Shown here: positions 50,741-58,702 of the stretch, one piece after another
Layout: every line of letters begins with the position of its first letter
Position numbering within the stretch: the stretch's first letter is position 1
Assembly (NCBI GenBank): GCA_965229695.1
Contig: OZ245921.1
Coordinates: 186,001 to 250,000, forward strand
Direction: 5' to 3'
Source of the DNA: JANSYL01 sp965229695
GTDB taxonomy: Bacteria; Pseudomonadota; Alphaproteobacteria; Rhodobacterales; Rhodobacteraceae
Length of the DNA stretch: 64,000 nt
Program-made: the position numbers and the translations under genes
The notes under the pieces: model-generated
What the model saw: only the letters and a program-made list of their open reading frames with translations
The model's database searches: none
Told to the model about the DNA's origin: nothing

Positions 50741-51709
50741 ATGTTGGACAGCGATTCCTCGCAGCCGTTTGCGCAGATCAACAAAGCTTACAGTCAAGTC
50801 TTTCAGCCCGGCCGCCTAAGCTTGGGGCTGGTGGTGCCATTGGAAAGCTACAGCCAAAGCGCCGTGCCCAGCATGGTGCAACATGCTGAGCGGGCAGCCC
50901 TGGCCGAAGCCTTGGGGTTTTCCGCGCTGTGGTTGCGGGACGTTCCGTTTAACGTGCCGTCTTTCGGCGATGCGGGCCAAATCTATGACCCGTTTGTCTA
51001 TCTCGGCTACCTGGCAGCCCGCACCGAGCGCATCGCGCTGGGCGTGGCCAGCATCATCCTGCCCCTGCGCCACCCGGCCCATGTGGCCAAAGCCGCCGCC
51101 AGCGCCGATGCGCTTTCGGGTGGACGTTTGTTGCTTGGCATCGCCTCGGGCGACCGTCCCGATGAATACCCCGCGCTCAACATGGGATATGAAGATCGCG
51201 GTGCGCGCTTCCGCGCCGCCGTCGACTATATCCGCGCGATGGGGCAAAGCTATCCCACCCACCAGGGACAGCATGGTTCGCTGACCGGGGGCATCGACAT
51301 GCTGCCCAAACCCAGTGGACCGCGCTTGCCCCTGCTGATCACCGGAGGCAGCCAGCAATCGCCCGATTGGGTCGCCCAGAATGGCGACGGGTGGATCACC
51401 TATCCCCGCCCAGCCCAGGCCCAAGCCCGGCTGGTCGCCGACTACCGCGCGCGGGCCGAAGCGGCGGGCGCGACCGCCAAGCCGGTCATGCAATCGCTTT
51501 ATATCGACCTCCTACCCCAGCCCGATGCGCCGCCACGCCCGATCCATCTGGGGTTCCAATCCGGCACGCAATATCTCAGGCACTACCTGGCCGAACTGCG
51601 CGCGCTTGGCGTCAACCACGTGGCTCTGAACCTGCGGTTCAACCAAGCCGATGTGGAAACCACCATGCAGCAGCTCGCTGATGACGTGCTGCCCCATCTC
51701 AATCGTTGA
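50741..51709 (+). CDS. Luciferase-like (LLM) oxidoreductase
   Basis: A 322-residue TIM-barrel flavin- or F420-dependent oxidoreductase, of the type I remember as TIGR03571. RLSLGLVVPLESYSQ (about residues 25-39), LGVASIILPLRHPAHVAKAAAS (about 99-120), LLLGIASGDRPDEYPALN and LLITGGSQQSPDWVAQNGDGW are the cofactor-site segments. Since the cell makes F420, either F420 or FMN is possible. The ATG at 50741 was preferred over one at 50684 because the protein normally starts close to this point. Confidence 0.8.
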   Translation: MLDSDSSQPFAQINKAYSQVFQPGRLSLGLVVPLESYSQSAVPSMVQHAERAALAEALGFSALWLRDVPFNVPSFGDAGQIYDPFVYLGYLAARTERIALGVASIILPLRHPAHVAKAAASADALSGGRLLLGIASGDRPDEYPALNMGYEDRGARFRAAVDYIRAMGQSYPTHQGQHGSLTGGIDMLPKPSGPRLPLLITGGSQQSPDWVAQNGDGWITYPRPAQAQARLVADYRARAEAAGATAKPVMQSLYIDLLPQPDAPPRPIHLGFQSGTQYLRHYLAELRALGVNHVALNLRFNQADVETTMQQLADDVLPHLNR

Positions 51710-51721
51710 GGACACAGGCCC

Positions 51722-52510
51722 ATGAAAAAGACCATCCTGATCACCGGGGCGACCGACGGCATCGGCCTGGAAACCGCGAAGCTGCTGGCGGCGGAGGGGC
51801 ACCACCTTTTGCTGCATGGGCGCAATGCCGAAAAGCTTCGCCAAGCGGCGGCAGCCATCGGCAGGGCCGTGGAAACCTATCTGGCGGACCTGTCTAGCCT
51901 ATCCGAGGTGTCGAAGCTCGCCCAGGCCATCAAGGCGCAGCATGCGCGGTTGGATGTGCTGATCAACAATGCGGGCGTTTACAAAACACCGAACACCCAA
52001 ACCGCCGACGGGTTGGACGTGCGGTTCATGGTCAACACGCTGGCCCCCTTTGCCCTGACCCAAGACCTGTTGCCCCTGATCCCGCCCGAAGGTCGGATCG
52101 TGAACCTGTCTTCGGCCGCACAAGCGCCGGTCGCCATCGACGCTTTGATGGGCCAAACACAGCTCGGCGATATGGACGCCTATGCCCAAAGCAAACTGGC
52201 CATCACAATCTGGTCGCGCGAATTGGCGAAAACCCTACCCGAGGGGCCGCTGGTTTTGGCGGTCAATCCCGGCTCGCTTCTGGCGTCGAAAATGGTCAAG
52301 GAAGGCTTTGGCGTGGCCGGCAATGATTTGAGCATCGGCGCCGACGTCCTGCGCCGCGCCGCATTGTCCGAGGAATTCACCGGCAAATCCGGTGCCTATT
52401 TTGACAATGACGCGGGCCGGATCGCCAATCCCCATGGCGCAGCGCTCGACACGGCTCATGCGGCGGCGGTCATGGGTGCGATCCAGGAAACCCTGGCCAA
52501 ACTCAGCTAA
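51722..52510 (+). CDS. Short-chain dehydrogenase/reductase
   Basis: A 262-residue classical SDR: TILITGATDGIGLETAKLLA (4-23) for NAD(P), NNAG (about 81-84), catalytic Ser in NLSSAAQ, and YAQSKLAI (Tyr-x3-Lys) near 155. NPGSLLASKMV follows in the substrate region. It lies 12 bases downstream of the LLM oxidoreductase and is probably in the same LysR-controlled transcript. The substrate is unknown. It lacks the PPDTDT segment of the KDSR-like enzyme. Confidence 0.85.
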   Translation: MKKTILITGATDGIGLETAKLLAAEGHHLLLHGRNAEKLRQAAAAIGRAVETYLADLSSLSEVSKLAQAIKAQHARLDVLINNAGVYKTPNTQTADGLDVRFMVNTLAPFALTQDLLPLIPPEGRIVNLSSAAQAPVAIDALMGQTQLGDMDAYAQSKLAITIWSRELAKTLPEGPLVLAVNPGSLLASKMVKEGFGVAGNDLSIGADVLRRAALSEEFTGKSGAYFDNDAGRIANPHGAALDTAHAAAVMGAIQETLAKLS

Positions 52511-52572
52511 CCCGGCGCCACACCCGACCGAAAATCACGCATCGAACTTTCCTCGCGTTAAAATTCGATCTA

Positions 52573-52606
52573 CCCTCGCGCGCAGGAATTTCACTGCGGG
52601 CGAGGG
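52573..52606. repeat. 13-base inverted repeat upstream of the LacI-family gene
   Basis: CCCTCGCGCGCAG (52573-52585) pairs with CTGCGGGCGAGGG (52594-52606) at 12 of 13 positions around an 8-base loop that is itself nearly self-paired (GAATTTC). It lies 38 bases before the regulator start. No T run follows on either strand, so it is not a standard terminator; a leader hairpin or an operator is possible. Confidence 0.6.
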
Positions 52607-52643
52607 TGTGAAAATCGCCCCGAACCGCTTGGCGAGGCAGGCT

Positions 52644-53675
52644 ATGGGCAGCAAACCGATCCGCAATATGGAGGAATTTGCCGCGGTCAGCGGCATTTCC
52701 CGCCCGACGGTTTCGAAGTACTTCAACGACCCCGAAAGCGTGCGCGCCTCCACCCGTGCCCGGATCGAAGCGGCGCTGGAACAGCATGATTACCGGCCCA
52801 ACATCTACGCCATCAATCAAAACCGCCGCCTGACCAAAAACATCGGCATTGTCGTGCCTTTTCTGGCCGATCCGTTCTTTGCCGAGATTGCCCGCAACCT
52901 TGAAGAGCTGTGCATCGACGCGGGCTATCGCCCAATTTTGATGAGCTCCCACGGGATGGGCAGCCAGGAAAATGACAACCTGGAAAGCCTGCGATCCTTG
53001 AAACCGGCGGGCGCGCTTTTGGCCCCGCTTGGACGCGGCTCAGACACCGCGGCCATCGCGGATTTCTGCGACGCCGTGCCGACCGTCTTGTTTGACAGCA
53101 ATATCGAGGGCGTTGGCGCGGGCTTCATCGGCTCGAACAATGACCAAAGCATTGCTTTGATTGTCGATTACCTGTGCCGCACCGGCGAGCCGCCGGTGTT
53201 TTTCGAGATGAAGACCCCGGTCAACCCGAACGCGAATAAGCGGCGCAAGGCCTATTTGAACGCGATGGATCAGCTGGGGCATACGCCGCATCTTGTGCAG
53301 GTGCCCGGCGAAGGCTGGGAGTTTGAAGAGATCGGATATCGCGAAGGCAAGCGCTTGATCTCTGACCGTAAGCTGCCCTCGAACACCGTGCTGTGCAGCA
53401 ATGACCGCTTGGCGATCGGGTTTCTGTCCGCCGCGTTCGAAATGGGGATGCGGGTGGGCCAAGGCCCCGGCAACGCGCTGCGAATCGCGGGCCATGATGA
53501 TCACCCCTTTGCGCGCTTCACCTGCCCGCGCCTAACAACCGTCGCTCAAGATTATGCGGCGATTGCCGCGACCAGCGTTGAGACACTGCTGGCCTTGGAG
53601 GAGGTCGAGACCCCGCTTCAGGACCGCAAAACCACACTGTTTGACGGTAAGCTGATCATGCGGGAGTCGGCGTGA
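52644..53675 (+). CDS. LacI-family regulator of the polyol operon
   Basis: A 343-residue regulator. The N-terminal helix-turn-helix with hinge helix is EEFAAVSGISRPTVSKYFND (10-29) then YRPNIYAINQNRR; the effector domain follows from IGIVVPFLADPFFAEIARNLEE (about 72-93). I chose the ATG at 52644, with GAGGCAG just upstream, since the helix-turn-helix begins nine residues later. It is followed at 100 bases by the sorbitol/mannitol operon, with a palindrome between, so it is most likely the local polyol-responsive repressor. Confidence 0.88.
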   Translation: MGSKPIRNMEEFAAVSGISRPTVSKYFNDPESVRASTRARIEAALEQHDYRPNIYAINQNRRLTKNIGIVVPFLADPFFAEIARNLEELCIDAGYRPILMSSHGMGSQENDNLESLRSLKPAGALLAPLGRGSDTAAIADFCDAVPTVLFDSNIEGVGAGFIGSNNDQSIALIVDYLCRTGEPPVFFEMKTPVNPNANKRRKAYLNAMDQLGHTPHLVQVPGEGWEFEEIGYREGKRLISDRKLPSNTVLCSNDRLAIGFLSAAFEMGMRVGQGPGNALRIAGHDDHPFARFTCPRLTTVAQDYAAIAATSVETLLALEEVETPLQDRKTTLFDGKLIMRESA

Positions 53676-53691
53676 TGGCCTCACTCTAAAA

Positions 53692-53705
53692 TTTACGCGC
53701 GTAAA
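53692..53705. promoter_or_regulatory. Palindromic operator before the polyol operon
   Basis: TTTACGCGCGTAAA is a perfect 14-base palindrome with a central CG step, typical of LacI-family operators, and the flanking A and T runs extend it imperfectly. It lies eight bases upstream of the TTGACG at 53714-53719, so bound repressor would block the promoter. A degenerate relative (CTCGCGTTAAA) occurs near 52550 upstream of the regulator gene, which hints at autoregulation. Confidence 0.7.
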
Positions 53706-53713
53706 GTTTTTCA

Positions 53714-53742
53714 TTGACGCGTGACTGATTCTACCGTTACCT
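53714..53742 (+). promoter_or_regulatory. Candidate promoter of the polyol operon
   Basis: TTGACG (53714-53719) is a good -35 element; the sequence at 17-base spacing is TTACCT (53737-53742), a weak -10. Position right after the palindromic operator and 34 bases before the binding-protein ATG supports the call. A weak -10 would fit a regulated promoter. Confidence 0.4.
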
Positions 53743-53775
53743 GATCCTCGTAACGTCCAATCAGGGAGGAATCGG

Positions 53776-55095
53776 ATGTTCCTGAAGACCGTGCTTCGCA
53801 CGTCGAGCGCGCTTGCGCTTTGCGTCACGGCCACCGCGGCATTTGCCGATGGCCATGCAACCACCATCACCATCGCCACCGTCAACAACGGCGACATGAT
53901 CCGTATGCAGGGCTATACCGATCAGTTCACCGAAGAAAGCGGCATCAATGTCGAATGGGTCACGCTGGAAGAAAACGTTCTGCGCCAGCGTGTGACCACT
54001 GACATCACCACCAATGGCGGACAGTTCGACATCATGACCATCGGCATGTACGAAACCCCGATCTGGGGCGCCAATGGCTGGCTTGTGCCGCTCGATGGGC
54101 TGTCGGCTGAATATAATGTCGACGATATCTTGCCCGCCATGCGCGGCGGGTTGAGCCATGATGGCACGCTTTATGCCGCGCCTTTCTACGGCGAAAGCTC
54201 CATGATCATGTACCGCACCGACCTGATGGAAGCAGCGGGTCTAGAGATGCCCGATGCCCCAACCTGGGAATTCATCCGCGAAGCGGCGGCTGCCATGACG
54301 GACCGCGACAACGACATCAACGGCATCTGCTTGCGCGGCAAGCCGGGTTGGGGTGAAGGCGGCGCCTTTATCACCGCGATGTCAAACTCGTTCGGGGCGC
54401 GCTGGTTCGACATGGATTGGCAGGCTCAGTTCGACACCCAGCCTTGGCTCGACACGCTGACCTTCTACCAGGACATGATGCAAGAATCCGGCCCTCAGGG
54501 CTATGCATCCAACGGGTTCACCGAAAACCTGAACATGTTCAACCAGGGCCTGTGTGGCATGTGGATCGACGCCACCGTGGCGGCATCTTTTGTGACCAAT
54601 CCCGAGGATTCGACCGTGGCTGACAGCGTCGGTTTCGCACTGGCGCCCGATAACGGTCTGGGCGTGCGCTCGAACTGGCTGTGGGCCTGGGCCCTGGCAA
54701 TCCCTGCTGGCACGCAGCAGCAAGATGCGGCGCTTCAGTTCATCGAATGGGCGACTTCGACCGACTATATCGAGCTTGTTGCCGAAAACGAAGGCTGGGC
54801 CAACGTTCCTCCGGGAGCGCGCACCTCGCTTTACGAGAACCCGAACTATATCGATGTTCCGTTCGCTCAGATGACCCTGGATTCGATCCTGTCGGCTGAT
54901 CCGAACAACTCGACCGTTGAACCAAGCCCCTACGTGGGCATCCAGTTCGCGGCGATCCCCGAGTTTGCCGGTATCGCAACCGAGGTGAGCCAGGAATTCT
55001 CGGCCTTCTACGCCGGTCAGCAGACCGCCGAACAGGCGCTTGAAAATGCCCAGGCAATCACCAACGAAGCCATGGAAGCCGCTGGCTACCAGTAA
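53776..55095 (+). CDS. smoE: Polyol ABC transporter substrate-binding protein
   Basis: A 439-residue extracellular solute-binding protein of family 1 with a Sec signal peptide (residues 1-24, ending AAFA-DGH). It matches the sorbitol/mannitol binding protein SmoE of Rhodobacter-type operons by context and by length. GGAGGAA lies at the normal distance before the ATG. It is the first gene of the operon and is followed by a stable hairpin that likely keeps its message abundant relative to the permeases. Confidence 0.9.
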   Translation: MFLKTVLRTSSALALCVTATAAFADGHATTITIATVNNGDMIRMQGYTDQFTEESGINVEWVTLEENVLRQRVTTDITTNGGQFDIMTIGMYETPIWGANGWLVPLDGLSAEYNVDDILPAMRGGLSHDGTLYAAPFYGESSMIMYRTDLMEAAGLEMPDAPTWEFIREAAAAMTDRDNDINGICLRGKPGWGEGGAFITAMSNSFGARWFDMDWQAQFDTQPWLDTLTFYQDMMQESGPQGYASNGFTENLNMFNQGLCGMWIDATVAASFVTNPEDSTVADSVGFALAPDNGLGVRSNWLWAWALAIPAGTQQQDAALQFIEWATSTDYIELVAENEGWANVPPGARTSLYENPNYIDVPFAQMTLDSILSADPNNSTVEPSPYVGIQFAAIPEFAGIATEVSQEFSAFYAGQQTAEQALENAQAITNEAMEAAGYQ

Positions 55096-55113
55096 GCCAC
55101 GACCAATAAGATC

Positions 55114-55140
55114 GAAAGGCGGCGCGCACCGTCGTCTTTC
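55114..55140 (+). other. Intercistronic stem-loop after the binding-protein gene
   Basis: GAAAGGCGGCG (55114-55124) and CGTCGTCTTTC (55130-55140) form an 11-pair RNA stem with two G-U pairs and a 5-base loop. There is no T run. Such hairpins between binding-protein and permease genes commonly protect the upstream message from 3' decay and lower expression of the permeases. Confidence 0.6.
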
Positions 55141-55214
55141 AATCGACTACACTCCCCCAATAGCAATGTCGTTTAGCCCAGGGCCAAAGCGCCCAAATGA
55201 GGAGGATATGTGTC

Positions 55215-56081
55215 ATGGCGACCCAGCATTCCCGATCTGCGGCGCGGATAATGATGGCCCCAGCGGTCTTCTTGCTCCTCGTTTGGATGCTCGTACCGCT
55301 CTGCATGACCTTGTGGTTTTCGGTACGGGATTTTCGCCCCCTGCGTGGCGGTGACCTCGGCTTTGTCGGACTAGAGAATTTCGGACGTTTTGTGTCGTCC
55401 AGCGCTTTCTGGCCGGCCGTTATGACCACCCTGATCATCGTTGGCGGCGTCCTTCTGATTTCGATCGTGCTGGGGGTTTTGCTGGCCATATTGCTGGACC
55501 AGCCCATGTGGGGCCAAGGCATTGTGCGCATTCTGGTCATCGCGCCCTTCTTTGTCATGCCGACCGTTTCGGCCCTGGTCTGGAAGAACATGTTCATGGA
55601 CCCGGTGAATGGCGTCTTCGCCCATTTATCCAGGTTCCTTGGCGCCGATCCGGTCGTCTGGCTGTCCGAAGTGCCGGTGCTTTCCATTATCATAATCGTG
55701 TCTTGGCAATGGCTGCCCTTTGCGACGCTCATTCTGCTGACCGCAATCCAGTCGCTGGATAGCGAGCAGTTGGAAGCTGCGGAAATGGACGGGGCAAGCC
55801 CGCTTGCACGCTTCGGCTTTATCACCCTGCCCCACCTGAGCCGCGCAATCACCATCGTGGTGCTGATCCAGACGATCTTCCTGTTGGCGGTGTTCGCCGA
55901 GATTTTCGTCACGACCGGCGGCGCGTTCGGAACACGCACCCTGACCTACCTAATCTACCAGCGTGTGCTGGAAAGCCAGAACGTGGGTCTCGGCAGTGCC
56001 GGCGGCGTCTACGCCATCATTCTTGCCAACATCGTTGCGATCTTCCTGATGCGCATCGTCGGCAAAAACCTGGACAAGTGA
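55215..56081 (+). CDS. smoF: Polyol ABC transporter permease 1
   Basis: A 288-residue permease with six membrane segments and the MalF/UgpA-type fold. The cytoplasmic EAA loop EAAEMDGASPLARFGFITLPHL lies near residues 190-211. The ATG at 55215 is preferred because GAGGAGG at 55199-55205 is nine bases upstream. It imports sorbitol/mannitol together with the next permease and the ATPase. Confidence 0.9.
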   Translation: MATQHSRSAARIMMAPAVFLLLVWMLVPLCMTLWFSVRDFRPLRGGDLGFVGLENFGRFVSSSAFWPAVMTTLIIVGGVLLISIVLGVLLAILLDQPMWGQGIVRILVIAPFFVMPTVSALVWKNMFMDPVNGVFAHLSRFLGADPVVWLSEVPVLSIIIIVSWQWLPFATLILLTAIQSLDSEQLEAAEMDGASPLARFGFITLPHLSRAITIVVLIQTIFLLAVFAEIFVTTGGAFGTRTLTYLIYQRVLESQNVGLGSAGGVYAIILANIVAIFLMRIVGKNLDK

Positions 56082-56091
56082 GGGACGAGAC

Positions 56092-56922
56092 ATGGCTAGA
56101 GCTGTCACAACCCAACGCAAAACCCTGAACACCGCGATCGCGTGGATCATCGGACTTGCAATCTTCTTTCCGATCCTCTGGACGATCCTGACATCCTTCA
56201 AGACCGAAGCCGATGCGATCGCCAACCCCCCGGTTTTCTTCGCCTTTGACTGGACGCTTGAAAACTATGCCGAGGTGATGGAGCGGTCGAATTACGGTCG
56301 GTTCTTGATGAACTCGGTCATCATTGCGGGCGGCTCGACCATTCTGGGCATCATGATCGCCATCCCGGCGGCCTGGTCCATGGCCTTCGTGCCATCGCGG
56401 CGGACCAAGGACATCCTGCTTTGGATGCTGTCGACCAAGATGCTGCCAGCGGTTGGTGTTCTCTACCCGATCTACCTGCTGTGTATTCAGTTGGGCGTTT
56501 TGGACAACCGATACGCGCTGGTGGTGATCCTGATGCTGATCAACCTGCCGATCATTGTCTGGATGCTCTACACCTACTTCAAGGAAATCCCGGGCGAGAT
56601 CCTTGAAGCCGCAAGGATGGATGGCGCGACGCTGAAGGAAGAAATCCTTTACGTGCTGACGCCCATGGCGATCCCGGGCATCGCGTCCACCTTGTTGCTC
56701 AACTTCATCCTGGCCTGGAACGAAGCGTTCTGGACGCTGAACCTCACCTCGGTCGATGCGGCCCCGCTGACGGCGTTCATCGCAAGCTATTCCTCACCAG
56801 AAGGCCTGTTCTTCGCCAAGCTTTCGGCCGCCTCCACGATGGCCATCGCACCGATCCTCATCCTTGGCTGGTTTAGCCAGAAACAACTTGTCCGAGGTCT
56901 GACCTTCGGCGCAGTGAAATAA
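56092..56922 (+). CDS. smoG: Polyol ABC transporter permease 2
   Basis: A 276-residue MalG/UgpE-type permease with six membrane segments and the EAA loop EAARMDGATLKEEILYVLTPM around residues 177-197. It lies ten bases after the first permease and twelve before the ATPase gene, so all three are co-translated to make the inner-membrane complex. Confidence 0.9.
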   Translation: MARAVTTQRKTLNTAIAWIIGLAIFFPILWTILTSFKTEADAIANPPVFFAFDWTLENYAEVMERSNYGRFLMNSVIIAGGSTILGIMIAIPAAWSMAFVPSRRTKDILLWMLSTKMLPAVGVLYPIYLLCIQLGVLDNRYALVVILMLINLPIIVWMLYTYFKEIPGEILEAARMDGATLKEEILYVLTPMAIPGIASTLLLNFILAWNEAFWTLNLTSVDAAPLTAFIASYSSPEGLFFAKLSAASTMAIAPILILGWFSQKQLVRGLTFGAVK

Positions 56923-56933
56923 GGAGCGAACCC

Positions 56934-57938
56934 ATGGGACGCATCACACTTGATAAAGTTCGCAAAGCCTTTGGTGAGGTTGAGGTCATCCCCCCATTGG
57001 ACCTGACCATCGAAGAGGGCGAGTTCGTTGTCTTCGTCGGTCCATCGGGTTGCGGTAAGTCCACCCTGCTGCGCCTGATCGCCGGGCTCGAAGATGTCAC
57101 CGACGGACAAATCCGCATCGATGGCAATGACGCGACACGGGTTCCGCCCGCCAAACGCGGCCTGGCCATGGTGTTCCAGTCTTACGCGCTTTACCCACAT
57201 ATGTCGGTGCGCAAGAACATCGCCTTTCCTTTGCGGATGGCCAAAATGGACCAGGCCGAGATCGACCAGCGCGTCAATCACGCGGCCAAGATCCTGAACC
57301 TGGCGGACTATATTGACCGCCGCCCAGGGCAGCTATCGGGCGGTCAGCGTCAGCGCGTGGCCATCGGCCGGGCAATTGTGCGCGAACCTTCCGCCTTCTT
57401 GTTTGACGAACCTTTGTCGAACCTCGATGCCGCGCTGCGCGTGGGCATGCGGATGGAAATCAGCGAACTGCATGAAGAGCTGAAAACCACCATGATCTAC
57501 GTGACCCATGATCAGGTCGAAGCCATGACCATGGCTGATAAGATCGTGGTGCTGCGTGCCGGACATATCGAGCAGGTGGGCTCGCCTTTGGAGCTTTACC
57601 GCGAACCGCGCAATCTTTTCGTGGCGGGCTTCATCGGCAGCCCGAAAATGAACCTGATCGATGGCGCGATTGCGGCCGAGCACAACGCCGAAACCATCGG
57701 TGTGCGGCCCGAACACATCACCCCCTCGCCCGACGAAGGCACCTGGAAAGGCACGGTGGGCGTGTCGGAGCATCTGGGCTCGGACACCTTCTTTCATGTG
57801 CATATGGAGGGGCGCACAGACCCCATCACCGTGCGCGCCGTGGGTGAGGTCGACATGCACCATGGCGACACGATCTATCTAACGCCCGACCCCACACGCA
57901 TTCACCGCTTTGACAAGCAGGGTCTGCGCATCGGATGA
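56934..57938 (+). CDS. smoK: Polyol ABC transporter ATPase
   Basis: A 334-residue ATPase of the MalK/UgpC group. Walker A GPSGCGKST (37-45), signature LSGGQRQRV (near 134), Walker B AFLFDEPLSNLD and the switch His in YVTHDQVEAMT are intact. The C-terminal third has the OB-type regulatory domain (IGVRPEHITPSP). It energises the sorbitol/mannitol importer and overlaps the dehydrogenase gene by four bases. Confidence 0.93.
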   Translation: MGRITLDKVRKAFGEVEVIPPLDLTIEEGEFVVFVGPSGCGKSTLLRLIAGLEDVTDGQIRIDGNDATRVPPAKRGLAMVFQSYALYPHMSVRKNIAFPLRMAKMDQAEIDQRVNHAAKILNLADYIDRRPGQLSGGQRQRVAIGRAIVREPSAFLFDEPLSNLDAALRVGMRMEISELHEELKTTMIYVTHDQVEAMTMADKIVVLRAGHIEQVGSPLELYREPRNLFVAGFIGSPKMNLIDGAIAAEHNAETIGVRPEHITPSPDEGTWKGTVGVSEHLGSDTFFHVHMEGRTDPITVRAVGEVDMHHGDTIYLTPDPTRIHRFDKQGLRIG

Positions 57939-58702
57939 CGCGATTGGACGGAAAGACGGCCTTGATCACTGGCGCGGCCCGAGGCATCGGGCGCGCCTTT
58001 GCCGAGGCTTACCTGCGCGAAGGCGCGCGGGTCGCGATTGCCGATATCGACATCACACGGGCCCGCGAAACCGCCGATCAGATTGGCGCGACCGCCATCG
58101 AAATGGATGTCACGGCTCAGGCCAGCATCGATCATGGGGTGCAAGAAACCGTCGATCAGCTTGGTCAGATCGACATCCTGATCAACAACGCCGCAATCTT
58201 TTCCGCAGCGCCCATCGTTGAAATTAGCCGCTCGGACTATGCCCGTGTCTTTGACATCAATGTGGGCGGCACATTGTTCACGCTGCAAGCCGTGGCCAAG
58301 CACATGATCGACCGCGGCATTCGCGGCAAGATCATCAACATGGCCAGCCAAGCCGGGCGGCGGGGCGAAGCTTTGGTGGCGACCTACTGCGCCTCCAAAG
58401 CGGCGGTGATCAGCTTGACCCAATCGGCGGGCCTGAACCTGATTTCCCATGGGATCAACGTGAACGCCATCGCGCCCGGCGTCGTCGATGGCGAGCATTG
58501 GGATGGGGTCGACGCGTTCTTCGCCAAGTACGAGGGCAAGGCCCCTGGCCAGAAAAAGCAGGAGGTTGGCAATGCCGTGCCCTATGGGCGCATGGGCGTG
58601 GCCGGGGATCTGACCGGTATGGCCGTGTTTCTGGCCAGTGCCGAGGCCGATTACATCGTCGCGCAATGCTACAATGTCGATGGCGGACAATGGATGAGCT
58701 GA
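57935..58702 (+). CDS. smoS: Sorbitol dehydrogenase (SDR, SmoS-like)
   Basis: A 255-residue classical SDR: ITGAARGIGRAFAEAY (11-26), NNAA (near 86), catalytic Ser in NMASQAG, and YCASKAAV (Tyr152-x3-Lys) in the right order. In Rhodobacter-type operons this enzyme oxidises sorbitol to fructose and galactitol or iditol to the matching ketoses with NAD. It is coupled to the transporter ATPase and overlaps the next dehydrogenase by one base. Confidence 0.88.
   Translation: MTRLDGKTALITGAARGIGRAFAEAYLREGARVAIADIDITRARETADQIGATAIEMDVTAQASIDHGVQETVDQLGQIDILINNAAIFSAAPIVEISRSDYARVFDINVGGTLFTLQAVAKHMIDRGIRGKIINMASQAGRRGEALVATYCASKAAVISLTQSAGLNLISHGINVNAIAPGVVDGEHWDGVDAFFAKYEGKAPGQKKQEVGNAVPYGRMGVAGDLTGMAVFLASAEADYIVAQCYNVDGGQWMS

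Noticed and set aside
52573..52606. Intrinsic terminator of the preceding SDR gene
   Set aside because: The hairpin is strong but no T tract follows on the plus strand, and it lies 63 bases past the stop close to the next gene.
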